DNA of 64,000 nt from an uncultured Treponema sp. GTDB lineage: Bacteria; Spirochaetota; Spirochaetia; Treponematales; Treponemataceae. Both the position numbers and the translations under genes were made by a program. Positions 1 to 8,367 of this stretch are shown one piece after another. Position 1 is the first letter of the stretch. Each line of letters begins with the position of its first letter. The notes below the pieces were generated by a model. The model did no database searches and was not told the DNA's origin. It worked only from the letters and a program-made list of their open reading frames with translations. The DNA lies in NCBI RefSeq assembly GCF_934725225.1, contig NZ_CAKVAM010000001.1:62001-126000 (forward strand), in the 5' to 3' direction.

Positions 1-700
1 GAGCAACTGTTCCGTAATAATCAGGAAGGTAAACTACATCAGGTTTTGCTGACTTTATTTTTGTAAGCTGAGCATTAAAATCCTTGTCGCCAGTGTTGTA
101 AGATTCCTTTGCAACAACTTTTCCGCCCAAAGAAGTATATTCAGCAACAAAGTTTTCCATAAGACCTACAGAATAGTCATTTCCGATGTCATAAAGAACT
201 GCCGCATTTTTTGTATTAAGATTTGAAAATGCAAATTTTCCGCCGACTTTTCCCTGGAACGGATCGATAAAGCAAGTGCGGAAAATGTAGTTTCCTGCGT
301 CAGTTATTGCAGGAGCTGTTGCGGCAGGAGCAATCTGAAGCACTTTCTGAGCCTGAGCCTGCTTTGTAATGGCAATTGTGCATCCGGAAGTAAGAGAACC
401 GATTATAACGCGGACTCTGTCTCTTGTAACAAGCTTTTTATATGCGTTTACTGATTTTGCAGCGTCGCCTTCATCATCTTCGCAAACAAACTGAACCTGC
501 TGACCGTTAATTCCTCCAGCCGCATTGATTTCAGAAACAGCAAGATCGATTCCGTTTTTACATTCAACTCCGTAAACTGCTACTGCGCCAGAAAGTGGTG
601 CAACTCCGCCGATTTTAACAGTTTTTCCTTTTGGAGCTGCAAATGCAAAGGCAGAAAAAGTCATTGCGCCCAAGACTAATGCTTTTGAAAATTTATTCAT
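1..700 (-). CDS. branched-chain amino acid type ABC substrate-binding protein, 3' end outside window
   Basis: Only the first 233 codons are inside the window. The protein starts MNKFSKALVLGAMTFSAFAF, a clear Sec signal peptide probably cleaved after AFA, with no lipobox cysteine. The mature start (VKIGGVAPLSGAVAVYG) and the following AAGGINGQ and GSLTSGC stretches match the periplasmic binding protein family 6 (LivJ type). Such proteins capture branched-chain amino acids, amides or urea and hand them to a Liv-type permease. AGGAGG lies 6-7 nt before the ATG. Permease and ATPase genes are not visible, so the ligand is unknown. Confidence 0.9.
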   Translation of the reverse strand, partial: MNKFSKALVLGAMTFSAFAFAAPKGKTVKIGGVAPLSGAVAVYGVECKNGIDLAVSEINAAGGINGQQVQFVCEDDEGDAAKSVNAYKKLVTRDRVRVIIGSLTSGCTIAITKQAQAQKVLQIAPAATAPAITDAGNYIFRTCFIDPFQGKVGGKFAFSNLNTKNAAVLYDIGNDYSVGLMENFVAEYTSLGGKVVAKESYNTGDKDFNAQLTKIKSAKPDVVYLPDYYGTVA

Positions 701-765
701 AAATCCTCCTGCGGAATCTTTGCAAATTAAAATGCAAGTTCCCGCACCTATCATTTATGAGCAAT

Positions 766-795
766 TTTATACAATTGTTGAAATTTAGTAAACAA
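766..795 (-). promoter_or_regulatory. probable promoter of the binding-protein gene
   Basis: On the minus strand TTGTTT (795-790) is followed after 18 nt by TATAAA (771-766), about 65 nt before the ATG. The -35 matches 4 of 6 consensus bases. It lies between the ribosomal operon terminator and the binding-protein gene, where a promoter is expected. Confidence 0.45.
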
Positions 796-811
796 GAATT
801 TTAAATATATT

Positions 812-848
812 TAAAAAAATACAGCCGCCCTTAAAAAAAGGACGGCTT
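812..848 (-). terminator. terminator of the S10-spc-alpha operon
   Basis: The minus-strand RNA forms AGCCGUCC / GGGCGGCU (847-840 with 830-823), eight pairs with one G-U, followed by a U-rich run. On the plus strand the same stem has a mismatch, so it suits minus-strand transcripts. It lies just after the last gene of the ribosomal block. Confidence 0.75.
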
Positions 849-869
849 TGAAGCTGAATACAAATAAAA

Positions 870-1118
870 TTATGCTTCAGCTGGTGCTTCTGTTTCAGCA
901 GCAGGAGCGGCTTCTGCAGCAGCTTTTTTAGCAAGTTTTGCTTCTACCTGAGCTTTGTTTTTAAGAGCAGCCTTACAGAACTTGCAAATCTTAACTTTTT
1001 TTCCGTCTATTTCCTGATCGTACAAAGTTTTAATCTGCTGTTTTCCACAAACAGGACAAACTCCGCGACCATGATTAGGATCTTTACGGATTCCAGTTCC
1101 ACGATGAGCTTTAGACAT
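870..1118 (-). CDS. small zinc-ribbon protein at the end of the ribosomal operon
   Basis: 82 residues. I do not recognise it as a standard ribosomal protein. The N-terminal half is basic and contains two CxxC pairs, CPVC near residue 21 and CKFC near residue 46, spaced like a zinc ribbon. The C-terminal 25 residues are Ala/Glu/Pro rich and acidic. It follows rplQ by about 10 nt and precedes the operon terminator, so it is co-transcribed with ribosomal genes; AAGGAG precedes its ATG. A ribosome-associated or RNA-binding role is an inference from basic charge, zinc ribbon and location. Confidence 0.8.
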   Translation of the reverse strand: MSKAHRGTGIRKDPNHGRGVCPVCGKQQIKTLYDQEIDGKKVKICKFCKAALKNKAQVEAKLAKKAAAEAAPAAETEAPAEA

Positions 1119-1128
1119 TGCTTACTCC

Positions 1129-1560
1129 TTATGCGTCAGCTTTTTCAGCTTTTTTTGCAGACTTTTTAGCGGCTTTTTCTTCTTCAGCTGAAGAATCTGG
1201 CAGCTTGTAGTCAACCAATTCAAAAATTACAGTGTCTGCCGCATCACCCTGGCGGAATCCAAGTTTAAGGATGCGTGTGTAACCGCCGTTGCGTTCCTTC
1301 ATGCGAGGTCCGATTTCTGTAAAAAGCTTGTTCAGAATCTTCTCATCAGCAATAAATTTAGCAGCAGTTCTTCTGTTGTGAACAGAATCAACTTTTGCAC
1401 GTGTAATTAATTTTTCTGCGGCTTTGCGTACTTCTTTAGCCTTAGCTTCTGTTGTAGTAATGCGCTCATATCTAAAAAGCGAAGTTACCATGTTGCGAGT
1501 CATTGCGCGGCGATGGGCTGTTGTACGTGAAAGCGGATTAAATCCATTTCTGTGGTTCAT
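1129..1560 (-). CDS. rplQ: 50S ribosomal protein L17
   Basis: 143 residues. The N-terminus (MNHRNGFNPLSRTTAHRRAM) and the LFRYERITTTEAKAKE segment are typical of L17, which binds 23S rRNA. A lysine- and alanine-rich acidic/basic tail of about 20 residues extends past the usual bacterial end. Its ATG overlaps the rpoA stop codon as ATGA, the usual alpha-operon coupling. Confidence 0.97.
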   Translation of the reverse strand: MNHRNGFNPLSRTTAHRRAMTRNMVTSLFRYERITTTEAKAKEVRKAAEKLITRAKVDSVHNRRTAAKFIADEKILNKLFTEIGPRMKERNGGYTRILKLGFRQGDAADTVIFELVDYKLPDSSAEEEKAAKKSAKKAEKADA

Positions 1561-2603
1561 TCGTTTTCGTCCTTATGTTTACCTAAGTCAACATCTTTAA
1601 GGTGGCTATAATCAGTCATTCCAAGAGTCAAGCCATGCTCTTCAAGTTTTGCTTTGATTTCTTCAAGGCTCTTTTTTCCGAAGTTGCGAGTTTTTGTAAT
1701 GTCGTCTTCAGTTTTCTTGGTCAACTCACCAATTGTTCTAATGTTTGCATTCTTAAGACAGTTTGAACTGCGAACAGAAAGCTCAAGCTCTTCTACCGAA
1801 GTATTAAGGAGCTGGCGAATCTTTTCGTCCCCTTCATCAAGCTCATCGCTGCCAGAATACTCACTTTCATTAAAGTTTACAAAAATAGCAAAATAATCTT
1901 TAGCGATCTTTGCAGCTTCAGCAAGCGCATCTTCTGGAGTAATTGAACCATCAGTCCAAATCTCAAGAATCAGTTTATCATAGTCGTTTCGCTGTCCTAC
2001 ACGGCAAGGTTCAATTGAATACTTAACCTTTGGCACAGGCGTAAAGATACAGTCCATTGCAATTGTACCAACAATTTCAATGTAATGTTCGTTTACTTCA
2101 GCAGGAACATAACCTCTTCCAAGGTCAACCTGGAACTCAATCTCAAGATGCGCGCCTTCCATCATGGTAAAGATTTCAAGATCTTTAGACATAATTTCAA
2201 GCTGACCTTCTTTCGCCAAGTCATCACTTTTTACAGTACCAGGTCCTTTGAATTCATAGAAGAAAGTTTCCTGCTCAACGTCCCGCGGCAGGCGCAAACG
2301 AATCTGTTTCAAACTGTTCAAAACTTCCAAAGTATCTTCTGAAATATTTGGAATTGTCTCGAACTCGCTGGAAATTACATGAGGAACACCATCTGCATCA
2401 TAAGAAGTAATACGTACTGAAGAAATTGCATATCCCTGAATTGAAGAAAGAAGTACACGGCGGAGTGTGTTTCCGACTGTTGTACCAAATCCCGGCTCAA
2501 ATGGATACGCAGTGAACTTTCCGTAATTTGGATTGTTCTCCAGATGTTCAAATATAATTCCCTTTGGTTTCTTAAAACCCTTAAGCAGATTTTTGCGAGC
2601 CAA
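1557..2603 (-). CDS. rpoA: DNA-directed RNA polymerase alpha subunit
   Basis: 348 residues, normal for RpoA. The N-terminal assembly domain has FEPGFGTTVGNTLRRVLLSS; the C-terminal domain has the helix-hairpin-helix ELELSVRSSNCLKNANI followed by FGKKSLEEI, which binds UP elements and activators. The start is TTG: the codon at 2603-2601 sits 7-8 nt after AAGGAG and no in-frame ATG lies near. It lies between rpsK and rplQ; rpsD, which often separates rpsK and rpoA, is missing here. Confidence 0.97.
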   Translation of the reverse strand: MARKNLLKGFKKPKGIIFEHLENNPNYGKFTAYPFEPGFGTTVGNTLRRVLLSSIQGYAISSVRITSYDADGVPHVISSEFETIPNISEDTLEVLNSLKQIRLRLPRDVEQETFFYEFKGPGTVKSDDLAKEGQLEIMSKDLEIFTMMEGAHLEIEFQVDLGRGYVPAEVNEHYIEIVGTIAMDCIFTPVPKVKYSIEPCRVGQRNDYDKLILEIWTDGSITPEDALAEAAKIAKDYFAIFVNFNESEYSGSDELDEGDEKIRQLLNTSVEELELSVRSSNCLKNANIRTIGELTKKTEDDITKTRNFGKKSLEEIKAKLEEHGLTLGMTDYSHLKDVDLGKHKDENE

Positions 2604-2695
2604 TCTGAACTCCTTATTTATCCCGAAAAACTGAATAAACAGAATCTCGGGCTTGCATTATCATTAACCGGCACACAAAGAACCGGTTATCGTCA

Positions 2696-3079
2696 TTACA
2701 TGCGGCGTGTCTTGCGCGGACGGCATCCGTTATGAGGAATCGGAGTAATATCAGAAATTGATTTTACCTTGAGTCCCAATGTACCAAGAACACGTATTGC
2801 GTTTTCGCGACCCATTCCAGGTCCTTTTACAAATACATGAACTTCACGCAAACCATAGCTTGCCGCACGCTGAACAGCAGTTTCTGCTACAGACTGTGCT
2901 GCAAATGGAGTAGATTTTTTTGCTCCTCTGAATCCCAAACCGCCAGAAGAAGCCCAAGCGATTGCGTTTCCTCTTAAGTCTGTGATTGTAACAATAGTGT
3001 TGTTGAAAGTAGCCTGAATGTAAATATTACCTTCAAAAACGCTTTTTTTCTCTTTTCTCTTTTTTACAGTTGTTGCCAT
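2696..3079 (-). CDS. rpsK: 30S ribosomal protein S11
   Basis: 127 residues with the S11 hallmarks NTIVTITDLRGNAIAWASSG and GLKVKSISDITPIPHNGCRP. It forms the platform of the small subunit near the mRNA exit. It starts 12 nt after the rpsM stop. The 92-nt gap before rpoA is longer than most gaps in this operon. Confidence 0.98.
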   Translation of the reverse strand: MATTVKKRKEKKSVFEGNIYIQATFNNTIVTITDLRGNAIAWASSGGLGFRGAKKSTPFAAQSVAETAVQRAASYGLREVHVFVKGPGMGRENAIRVLGTLGLKVKSISDITPIPHNGCRPRKTRRM

Positions 3080-3091
3080 CTGTTACCTCGC

Positions 3092-3460
3092 TTAAGCCTT
3101 CTTCTTGTTAGCAACGGTCTTTTTCTTACCTTTGCGTGTACGAGAATTGGTGCGTGTGCGCTGACCGCGGCAAGGAAGACCCTTACGGTGGCGAAGTCCA
3201 CGATAGCTTCCAATATCCATAAGACGTTTAATGTTAAGACCGATTTCAGAGCGAAGACGTCCTTCAGTCTTAAAATTCTCATCAATATATTTACGGAGCT
3301 TTGTAAGATCATCTTCTGAAAGATCATTCAAATGTGCATGAGGATCTACATTTGTCGCTTCGCAAATCTTATTAGCTGATGAACGGCCAATACCATATAC
3401 GTATGTCAATGCGATATTGACATGTTTGTTTGGGAGATCAACACCCGCAATACGTGCCAT
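3092..3460 (-). CDS. rpsM: 30S ribosomal protein S13
   Basis: 122 residues. MARIAGVDLPNKHVNIALTY at the start and GLPCRGQRTRTNSRTRKG near the end are diagnostic. S13 sits in the head of the 30S subunit and contacts the P-site tRNA and 50S. GAGGAG precedes the ATG; the gene follows rpmJ closely. Confidence 0.98.
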   Translation of the reverse strand: MARIAGVDLPNKHVNIALTYVYGIGRSSANKICEATNVDPHAHLNDLSEDDLTKLRKYIDENFKTEGRLRSEIGLNIKRLMDIGSYRGLRHRKGLPCRGQRTRTNSRTRKGKKKTVANKKKA

Positions 3461-3470
3461 CAGTTACTCC

Positions 3471-3584
3471 TCAGCCCTGTCTCTGTTTATGCTTTGGGTT
3501 TTCACAGATAATGCGGATAATTCCGTTTCTCTTGATTACCTTGCATTTGTCGCAGATGGGCTTTACGCTGGTTCGTACTTTCAT
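3471..3584 (-). CDS. rpmJ: 50S ribosomal protein L36, zinc form
   Basis: 37 residues read from ATG at 3584 to TGA at 3473-3471. The sequence begins MKVRTSVKPICDKCKVIKRN and continues with a Cys and a His near residues 27 and 32, the four zinc ligands of the C+ form of L36. It lies directly before rpsM, its usual neighbour. It is short enough to be missed by automated gene calls. Confidence 0.95.
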   Translation of the reverse strand: MKVRTSVKPICDKCKVIKRNGIIRIICENPKHKQRQG

Positions 3585-3740
3585 AAAAGTCCCCTTGGAA
3601 AACATGTATACATCGAATCATGGCAATCCGAAGTGAAATTTCTACACCATGGATTACAATCCGATGCACCGCCGTAAAAAACAGCAGTGCAATAATATAA
3701 CATAATTTTCCTAACTTAATCTAGTCCTAATCACGAAATT
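3585..3740 (-). promoter_or_regulatory. secY-rpmJ spacer with hairpin and possible internal promoter
   Basis: This 156-nt gap is the longest inside the spc-alpha section. In the minus-strand RNA, GCACUGCUG and CGGCGGUGC (about 3690-3666) pair over nine positions with two G-U pairs around a U-rich loop; no U-run follows. A TTATATTAT box just upstream could be a -10. I see no reading frame in it. The place is where adk, map or infA stand in other bacteria. Confidence 0.4.
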
Positions 3741-5075
3741 TTACAAATTACGCGATTTTAATCCCTTCTTTGTAAGTCCGTCATGGTGATGCATTTTAAG
3801 AAGAGCCTCAACCTGAGCCATAGTATCAATATCAACACCGACCAAAATCAGCAACGAAGTACCGCCCATCAACATAGAAATTGACGCAGGGAACTTAAAT
3901 AAAATTTGAATCAATGTAGGAAGCAAAGCAATTGCAGCAAGATACAGTGAACCAGGAAGAATCAGACGGTTCAAAACCTTCTGAAGATATTCCTCAGTCT
4001 TGTCAGTTCTGATTCCAGGAATGGAACCGCCGTTTTCACGGATATTCTTAGCGATTTCAGTGGGGTTCAGGGTTACCTGAGTGTAGAAGTATGCAAAGAA
4101 TACAATCAACAACACTTCGATGAAATTATACCAAAAACCAAGTGGATTCAAAACTGCCGCAACCTTCATAAGCCAGGTAGCTTTTGTTGAAAGGCTGTTT
4201 GCAATCTGAAGAGGGAAAGTCAAGAATGCAGAAGCAAAAATGATTGGAATGACTCCCGACGGATTGATTTTAAAAGGAATGTAAGTGCTCTGTCCGCCAT
4301 ACATTTTGCGTCCAACAACGCGTTTTGCATAATGAACAGGAATTTTGCGTTCACCAGACTGCTCAAAAACAACAAGTCCGATAATAGCAAGAAACAGGAA
4401 CACTGCAACAACAACGAAAACAACATTTATGTCTTCATTGCGTACACCTCTAATCAATTCATAGACAGCACTTGGAAGACGTGCGACGATACCAGCAAAG
4501 ATAATCATTGAAATACCATTGCCAATACCACGCGCAGTAATCTGGTTGCCCATCCAAACTGTAATCATAGAACCTGTGGTTACAGTAAGAATAGCAAGAA
4601 GATTAAAATAGACCTTGTTATCGAAAATAATCGCTCCAGGAATCTGCTGGTTGATGGAATCAGCATAAACTGTAATGGCCATAGACTGAATCAGACAAAC
4701 AATTATTGTTCCGACACGAGTCCAGCCCTGCACTTTCTGCTGACCGCCTTCTTCCTGCGCAATTCTCTTGAGCGATGGAAAAATAACAAGTGCGAGCTGC
4801 ATGATAATCTGTGTAGAAATGTAAGGCATTACACCAAGCATGAACACAGAAAATCTTTCAAATGCACCACCCGCAAAAAAGTCCATGTAACTGGCAAACG
4901 CACTTTCTGCGCCACTAGCAAGATTGTCAAAATACTGCAAAAGCAATGTGGCATTGATGCCTGGAATAGTAAGAACACTTCCCAAGCGGAAAACAGCAAG
5001 AATGAGCAATGTAAAAAGAAGCTTTGAACGCAACTCTTTTACTTTGAACATATTTACAACTGGATTGTTTGCCAT
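3741..5075 (-). CDS. secY: Sec translocon channel subunit SecY
   Basis: 444 residues with about ten membrane segments. Recognisable landmarks are FAGGAFERFSVFMLGVMPYI (plug and TM2 region), GNGISMIIFAGI and the cytoplasmic loop with FAYFYTQVTLNPTEIAKNIR. SecY forms the inner-membrane pore with SecE (encoded at 28582-28761). It follows rplO by 15 nt, the standard spc order. Confidence 0.98.
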   Translation of the reverse strand: MANNPVVNMFKVKELRSKLLFTLLILAVFRLGSVLTIPGINATLLLQYFDNLASGAESAFASYMDFFAGGAFERFSVFMLGVMPYISTQIIMQLALVIFPSLKRIAQEEGGQQKVQGWTRVGTIIVCLIQSMAITVYADSINQQIPGAIIFDNKVYFNLLAILTVTTGSMITVWMGNQITARGIGNGISMIIFAGIVARLPSAVYELIRGVRNEDINVVFVVVAVFLFLAIIGLVVFEQSGERKIPVHYAKRVVGRKMYGGQSTYIPFKINPSGVIPIIFASAFLTFPLQIANSLSTKATWLMKVAAVLNPLGFWYNFIEVLLIVFFAYFYTQVTLNPTEIAKNIRENGGSIPGIRTDKTEEYLQKVLNRLILPGSLYLAAIALLPTLIQILFKFPASISMLMGGTSLLILVGVDIDTMAQVEALLKMHHHDGLTKKGLKSRNL

Positions 5076-5090
5076 TTAGTCACTCCACGT

Positions 5091-5564
5091 TTATTTTGCT
5101 TTCGCAGACTTTTCAGCAATCACCTTTACTGATCCGCCAGCTTTTTCAATCTTTTCTTTGGCACTTGCAGAAATTTTTTCAACTTCTACAGTGAGTTTCT
5201 TGGAAATTTCACCGTTTCCGAGAACTTTAATTCCGTCAACGATTTTTCCAACCAAACCTTTTTCCTTCAAAGATGTGCGGTTCACAGTTTCGCCGTCAGC
5301 AAATTTTGCCTCAAGGTCAACCAAATTGATGATTGCAAATTCCTTTTTGAAAGGTGAATTTGAAAATCCGCGCTGAGCAATACGACGATACAAAGGCATC
5401 TGTCCGCCTTCGAATCCAACGTATGGTGTTCCTTTTCCTGAGCGTGACTGCTGACCTTTGTTTCCTTTTCCAGCTGTTGTTCCAAGACCAGAAGAAGATC
5501 CGCGGCCTACACGCTTAGGTTTTTTATTTGCACCCTCTGGTGCTCTTAAAGTAAAGTCAGCCAT
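5091..5564 (-). CDS. rplO: 50S ribosomal protein L15
   Basis: 157 residues. The glycine-rich start (RVGRGSSSGLGTTAGKGNKG) and the GFEGGQMPLYRRIAQRGFSN motif identify L15, a late-assembling 23S rRNA binder. Its ATG shares a base with the rpmD stop (TAATG), so translation is likely coupled. Confidence 0.98.
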   Translation of the reverse strand: MADFTLRAPEGANKKPKRVGRGSSSGLGTTAGKGNKGQQSRSGKGTPYVGFEGGQMPLYRRIAQRGFSNSPFKKEFAIINLVDLEAKFADGETVNRTSLKEKGLVGKIVDGIKVLGNGEISKKLTVEVEKISASAKEKIEKAGGSVKVIAEKSAKAK

Positions 5565-5746
5565 TAGTTAATTTCCTCTACTTTTACCAAGTGAGAAACA
5601 GCAGCAGCCATGCCTCTTATAGAAGCAGTGTCTTCATGTTCTACACTGGAATTGATTTTTTTAAGGCCAAGGCTACGAACAGTCGCTCTTTTTGCAGGCT
5701 TCTGTCCAATAACACTTCTAACAAGGGTAATACGTATCTTTGCCAT
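5564..5746 (-). CDS. rpmD: 50S ribosomal protein L30
   Basis: 60 residues starting MAKIRITLVRSVIGQKPAKR, the L30 N-terminus. An in-frame ATG four codons upstream lies inside rpsE; the start at 5746 gives the family length and sits 2 nt after the rpsE stop. Confidence 0.97.
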   Translation of the reverse strand: MAKIRITLVRSVIGQKPAKRATVRSLGLKKINSSVEHEDTASIRGMAAAVSHLVKVEEIN

Positions 5747-5748
5747 AA

Positions 5749-6261
5749 TCAGCCCCACATTTCTTTGAGAGTCTTTCCGCGGCTCTGTGCTACAGCACGT
5801 GCGTCCATAAGATTTGCAACTGCGTCAAATGTAGCACGAACAACATTTACAGATGTGCGGGAACCCTGAGATTTTGAAATAACGTCAGTTACTCCAGCCG
5901 CATCCAAAACTGCACGTACAGGACCACCGGCAATAATACCAGTACCTGGGCAAGCCGGCTTAAGCAATACAGCAGAACTCTTGTACTTTCCAATCATCTC
6001 ATGTGGAATTGTTCCATTCTTGAGCGGAAGAGTAATAAGGTTTGCTCTTGCTTTTTCAAGGCTCTTTCTGATAGCTTCGGTAACATCGTTAGCCTTTCCA
6101 AATCCAAAGCCGATGCGTCCTTTCTTGTCGCCAACTACAGTCAATGCCGAGAAAGACATTCTGCGTCCGCCTTTTACAGTTTTTGCAGTGCGGTTAAGCT
6201 TTACAAGTTTTTCTACAAATTCGTCAGCAGGCTTTTTTTCATAGTTTTTCTGGTGTTCCAT
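5749..6261 (-). CDS. rpsE: 30S ribosomal protein S5
   Basis: 170 residues. The double-stranded RNA-binding-like N-domain with VKGGRRMSFSALTVVGD and the C-domain with PACPGTGIIAGGPVRAVLDA are diagnostic. S5 shapes the mRNA entry channel and decoding accuracy. The gene lies in the canonical rplR-rpsE-rpmD order. Confidence 0.98.
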   Translation of the reverse strand: MEHQKNYEKKPADEFVEKLVKLNRTAKTVKGGRRMSFSALTVVGDKKGRIGFGFGKANDVTEAIRKSLEKARANLITLPLKNGTIPHEMIGKYKSSAVLLKPACPGTGIIAGGPVRAVLDAAGVTDVISKSQGSRTSVNVVRATFDAVANLMDARAVAQSRGKTLKEMWG

Positions 6262-6269
6262 AGCCTCTC

Positions 6270-6632
6270 CTAGAATACAATCCCGGCAGAGCGGGTAGCG
6301 TCAGCAAGGGCTTTTACAACACCATGATAAAGGTAACCGTTACGGTCAAACACTACTTTTGTAATGTTCTTTTCCTTGAGGCGTGAACCCAAAGCTTCTC
6401 CAAGTTTTGTTGCGCTTTCGACATTTGCCTTGAGCGTAATAAAATCCTTTTCAAGAGTTGAGATGGCGGCAAGAGTTCTGCCTTCATCGTCATTAATTAC
6501 CTGTGCATAAAGGTTACGGCCGCTTTTATACACTGTCAAGCGAGGGCGTTCTGCAGTTCCGTAAACAGACTTACGAATGTGAATCTTTCTATGCAGGCGC
6601 TTTCTGTTTTTATCACTAAGTTTCTTGAACAT
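6270..6632 (-). CDS. rplR: 50S ribosomal protein L18
   Basis: 120 residues. The motifs RPRLTVYKSGRNLYAQVIND and VVFDRNGYLYHGVVKALADA fit L18, which binds 5S rRNA. It follows rplF by 11 nt. The sequence ends RSAGIVF where the family usually ends in GLxF. Confidence 0.97.
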   Translation of the reverse strand: MFKKLSDKNRKRLHRKIHIRKSVYGTAERPRLTVYKSGRNLYAQVINDDEGRTLAAISTLEKDFITLKANVESATKLGEALGSRLKEKNITKVVFDRNGYLYHGVVKALADATRSAGIVF

Positions 6633-6643
6633 ATCAATTCACC

Positions 6644-7186
6644 TTATTTTACGCCGGTCTTACCGACTTTACGTCTGATAACTTCGTTGTCATAGCGTAT
6701 ACCTTTTCCTTTGTAAGGCTCAGGCTTGCGCAATTTGCGAATCTGTGCGCTGAATTCACCAACCTGCTGCTTGTCAATTCCAGAAATTGTAAGTTTTCCG
6801 TCTTTGTCAGCAGTTACAGTAAGTCCTTCAGGAATAACAGCAACGAACTCAGAAGAATATCCGAGGTTCATTATAATTGTTTTTCCCTGAACTTCAGCAC
6901 GATAACCAACACCTGTAATTATAAGTGTCTTAGAGAAGCCCTGTGTTACTCCCACAACCATGTTGTGAATGAGATTACGGTACAAACCGTGGCATGCGCT
7001 TGCTGCCTTTGTCTCATTTGCAGGATTAACAATGACTTCGGCGCCTTTTACTTCAACATTTACAAGACCGTTAATATCCTGCTTAAGCTCGCCCTTTGGA
7101 CCTTTTACAGTAACCAAATTAGGAGCAACAGTAACAGTAACGCCTGCTGGAATAGCAACAGGAAGTTTTCCAATCTTAGATGCCAT
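6644..7186 (-). CDS. rplF: 50S ribosomal protein L6
   Basis: 180 residues with two repeated L6 folds. MASKIGKLPVAIPAGVTV at the start and RKPEPYKGKGIRYDNEVIRR at the end are characteristic. L6 lies near the factor-binding site of the 50S subunit. Confidence 0.98.
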   Translation of the reverse strand: MASKIGKLPVAIPAGVTVTVAPNLVTVKGPKGELKQDINGLVNVEVKGAEVIVNPANETKAASACHGLYRNLIHNMVVGVTQGFSKTLIITGVGYRAEVQGKTIIMNLGYSSEFVAVIPEGLTVTADKDGKLTISGIDKQQVGEFSAQIRKLRKPEPYKGKGIRYDNEVIRRKVGKTGVK

Positions 7187-7198
7187 TTCTTCCTCCTA

Positions 7199-7600
7199 TT
7201 ACCATACTTTGCAAATCAACTCGCCGCCGACCATCTTTTCAGAAGCCTTTTTGCCAGTTGTAACACCGCTTGATGTTGAAACGATTAAAGTGCCGTATCC
7301 GTTGTAAACGCTAGGCAATTCTCTGTAGCCAGAATAAGCACGGCGGCCTGGTGTAGAAATTTTCTTCATGCCGTGAATAACTGACTTGTTGAAGTCGTCA
7401 TATTTCAAGAAGATACGGATAACAGTGTGTCCGTTGTCATCCTGAACTTTTTTGAAATTCTTAATATATCCTTCTGTTTTAAGGATCTTTACAATTTCCA
7501 GTTTCATCTTAGAAGTAGGAACATCTACTTTTTCATGACCGGCTCTTGCCGCGTTCTGGACTTTTGCAAGCATATCTGCTATTGGGTCTGAAGCTGCCAT
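7199..7600 (-). CDS. rpsH: 30S ribosomal protein S8
   Basis: 133 residues: SDPIADMLAKVQNAARAGHE at the start and LIVSTSSGVTTGKKASEKMV before a VGGELICKVW end. S8 binds helix 21 of 16S rRNA and in E. coli represses spc translation at the L5 start; I cannot show a matching site here. Confidence 0.98.
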   Translation of the reverse strand: MAASDPIADMLAKVQNAARAGHEKVDVPTSKMKLEIVKILKTEGYIKNFKKVQDDNGHTVIRIFLKYDDFNKSVIHGMKKISTPGRRAYSGYRELPSVYNGYGTLIVSTSSGVTTGKKASEKMVGGELICKVW

Positions 7601-7618
7601 TTCTATAATCTCCTGTCA

Positions 7619-7804
7619 CTACCAAGATGATTTTGTGACGCCCGGTAAAAGGCCTTCACTTGCTAATTTGCGGAAGCAGATACGACAAATCTTGAACTTA
7701 CGCAAATATCCATGTGGACGACCGCAAATCTGGCACCTATTATATCTACGAGTAGAATATTTCGGTGTGCGGTTTGCCTTGATAATCATTGATTTCTTAG
7801 CCAT
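7619..7804 (-). CDS. rpsN: 30S ribosomal protein S14, zinc type
   Basis: 61 residues with CQICGRP and CRICFRKLA, the two CxxC pairs of the short zinc-binding S14. The long zinc-free form is about 100 residues, so the class is clear. It lies between rplE and rpsH as usual. Confidence 0.98.
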   Translation of the reverse strand: MAKKSMIIKANRTPKYSTRRYNRCQICGRPHGYLRKFKICRICFRKLASEGLLPGVTKSSW

Positions 7805-7815
7805 GAACTTCTTCC

Positions 7816-8367
7816 TTATTTCCTAAACGGCATTCCAAACTTGGTCAACAGTGCGCGGGCCTCATTGTCTGTGCGTGCGCTTGTAACAATGCTGATGTTC
7901 ATACCGGCAATCTTAACGATTTTATCGAAATCAATTTCCGGGAAGATAATCTGTTCTGTAATACCAAGAGAGAAATTTCCATGTCCATCAAAACCAGTAG
8001 CTTTGATTCCGCGGAAATCCTTTACACGAGGAAGAGCAACATTGATAAGACGGTCGAGGAATTCATACATGATGTTTCCACGAAGAGTTACCATTGCTCC
8101 TACTTCATTGCCTTCACGAAGTTTGAAGTTTGCAATACTTTTCTTAGCTCTTGTTTTAACAGCTTTCTGGCCGGTAATCTGAGTGAGATCTGTAACTGCA
8201 GCATCAAGAAGTTTCTTATTCGTGAGAGCTTCGCCAACACCCATGCTTACGACAACTTTTTTTACTGCCGGAATCTGCATTACGGATGTGTATCCAAGCT
8301 CCTTGAAGAGCTCTGGAGCGATTTTTTCCTTATAGACTTTCTTAAGCCGTGGTACGTAATTTTCCAT
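7816..8367 (-). CDS. rplE: 50S ribosomal protein L5
   Basis: 183 residues from MENYVPRLKKVYKEKIAPEL. An upstream in-frame codon would add nine residues inside rplX; the ATG at 8367 shares its A with the rplX stop (TAATG) and gives the usual L5 start. Motifs include GQKAVKTRAKKSIANFKLRE and GGHGNFSLGITEQ-like FDGHGNFSLGITEQIIFPEI. L5 holds 5S rRNA in the central protuberance. Confidence 0.97.
   Translation of the reverse strand: MENYVPRLKKVYKEKIAPELFKELGYTSVMQIPAVKKVVVSMGVGEALTNKKLLDAAVTDLTQITGQKAVKTRAKKSIANFKLREGNEVGAMVTLRGNIMYEFLDRLINVALPRVKDFRGIKATGFDGHGNFSLGITEQIIFPEIDFDKIVKIAGMNISIVTSARTDNEARALLTKFGMPFRK

Noticed and set aside
3585..3740. tRNA-like folding in the secY-rpmJ gap
   Set aside because: A CGGATT ... 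AATCC pairing and a GATTCGAT stretch recall tRNA arms, but acceptor and D stems cannot be formed and the loop sizes are wrong.
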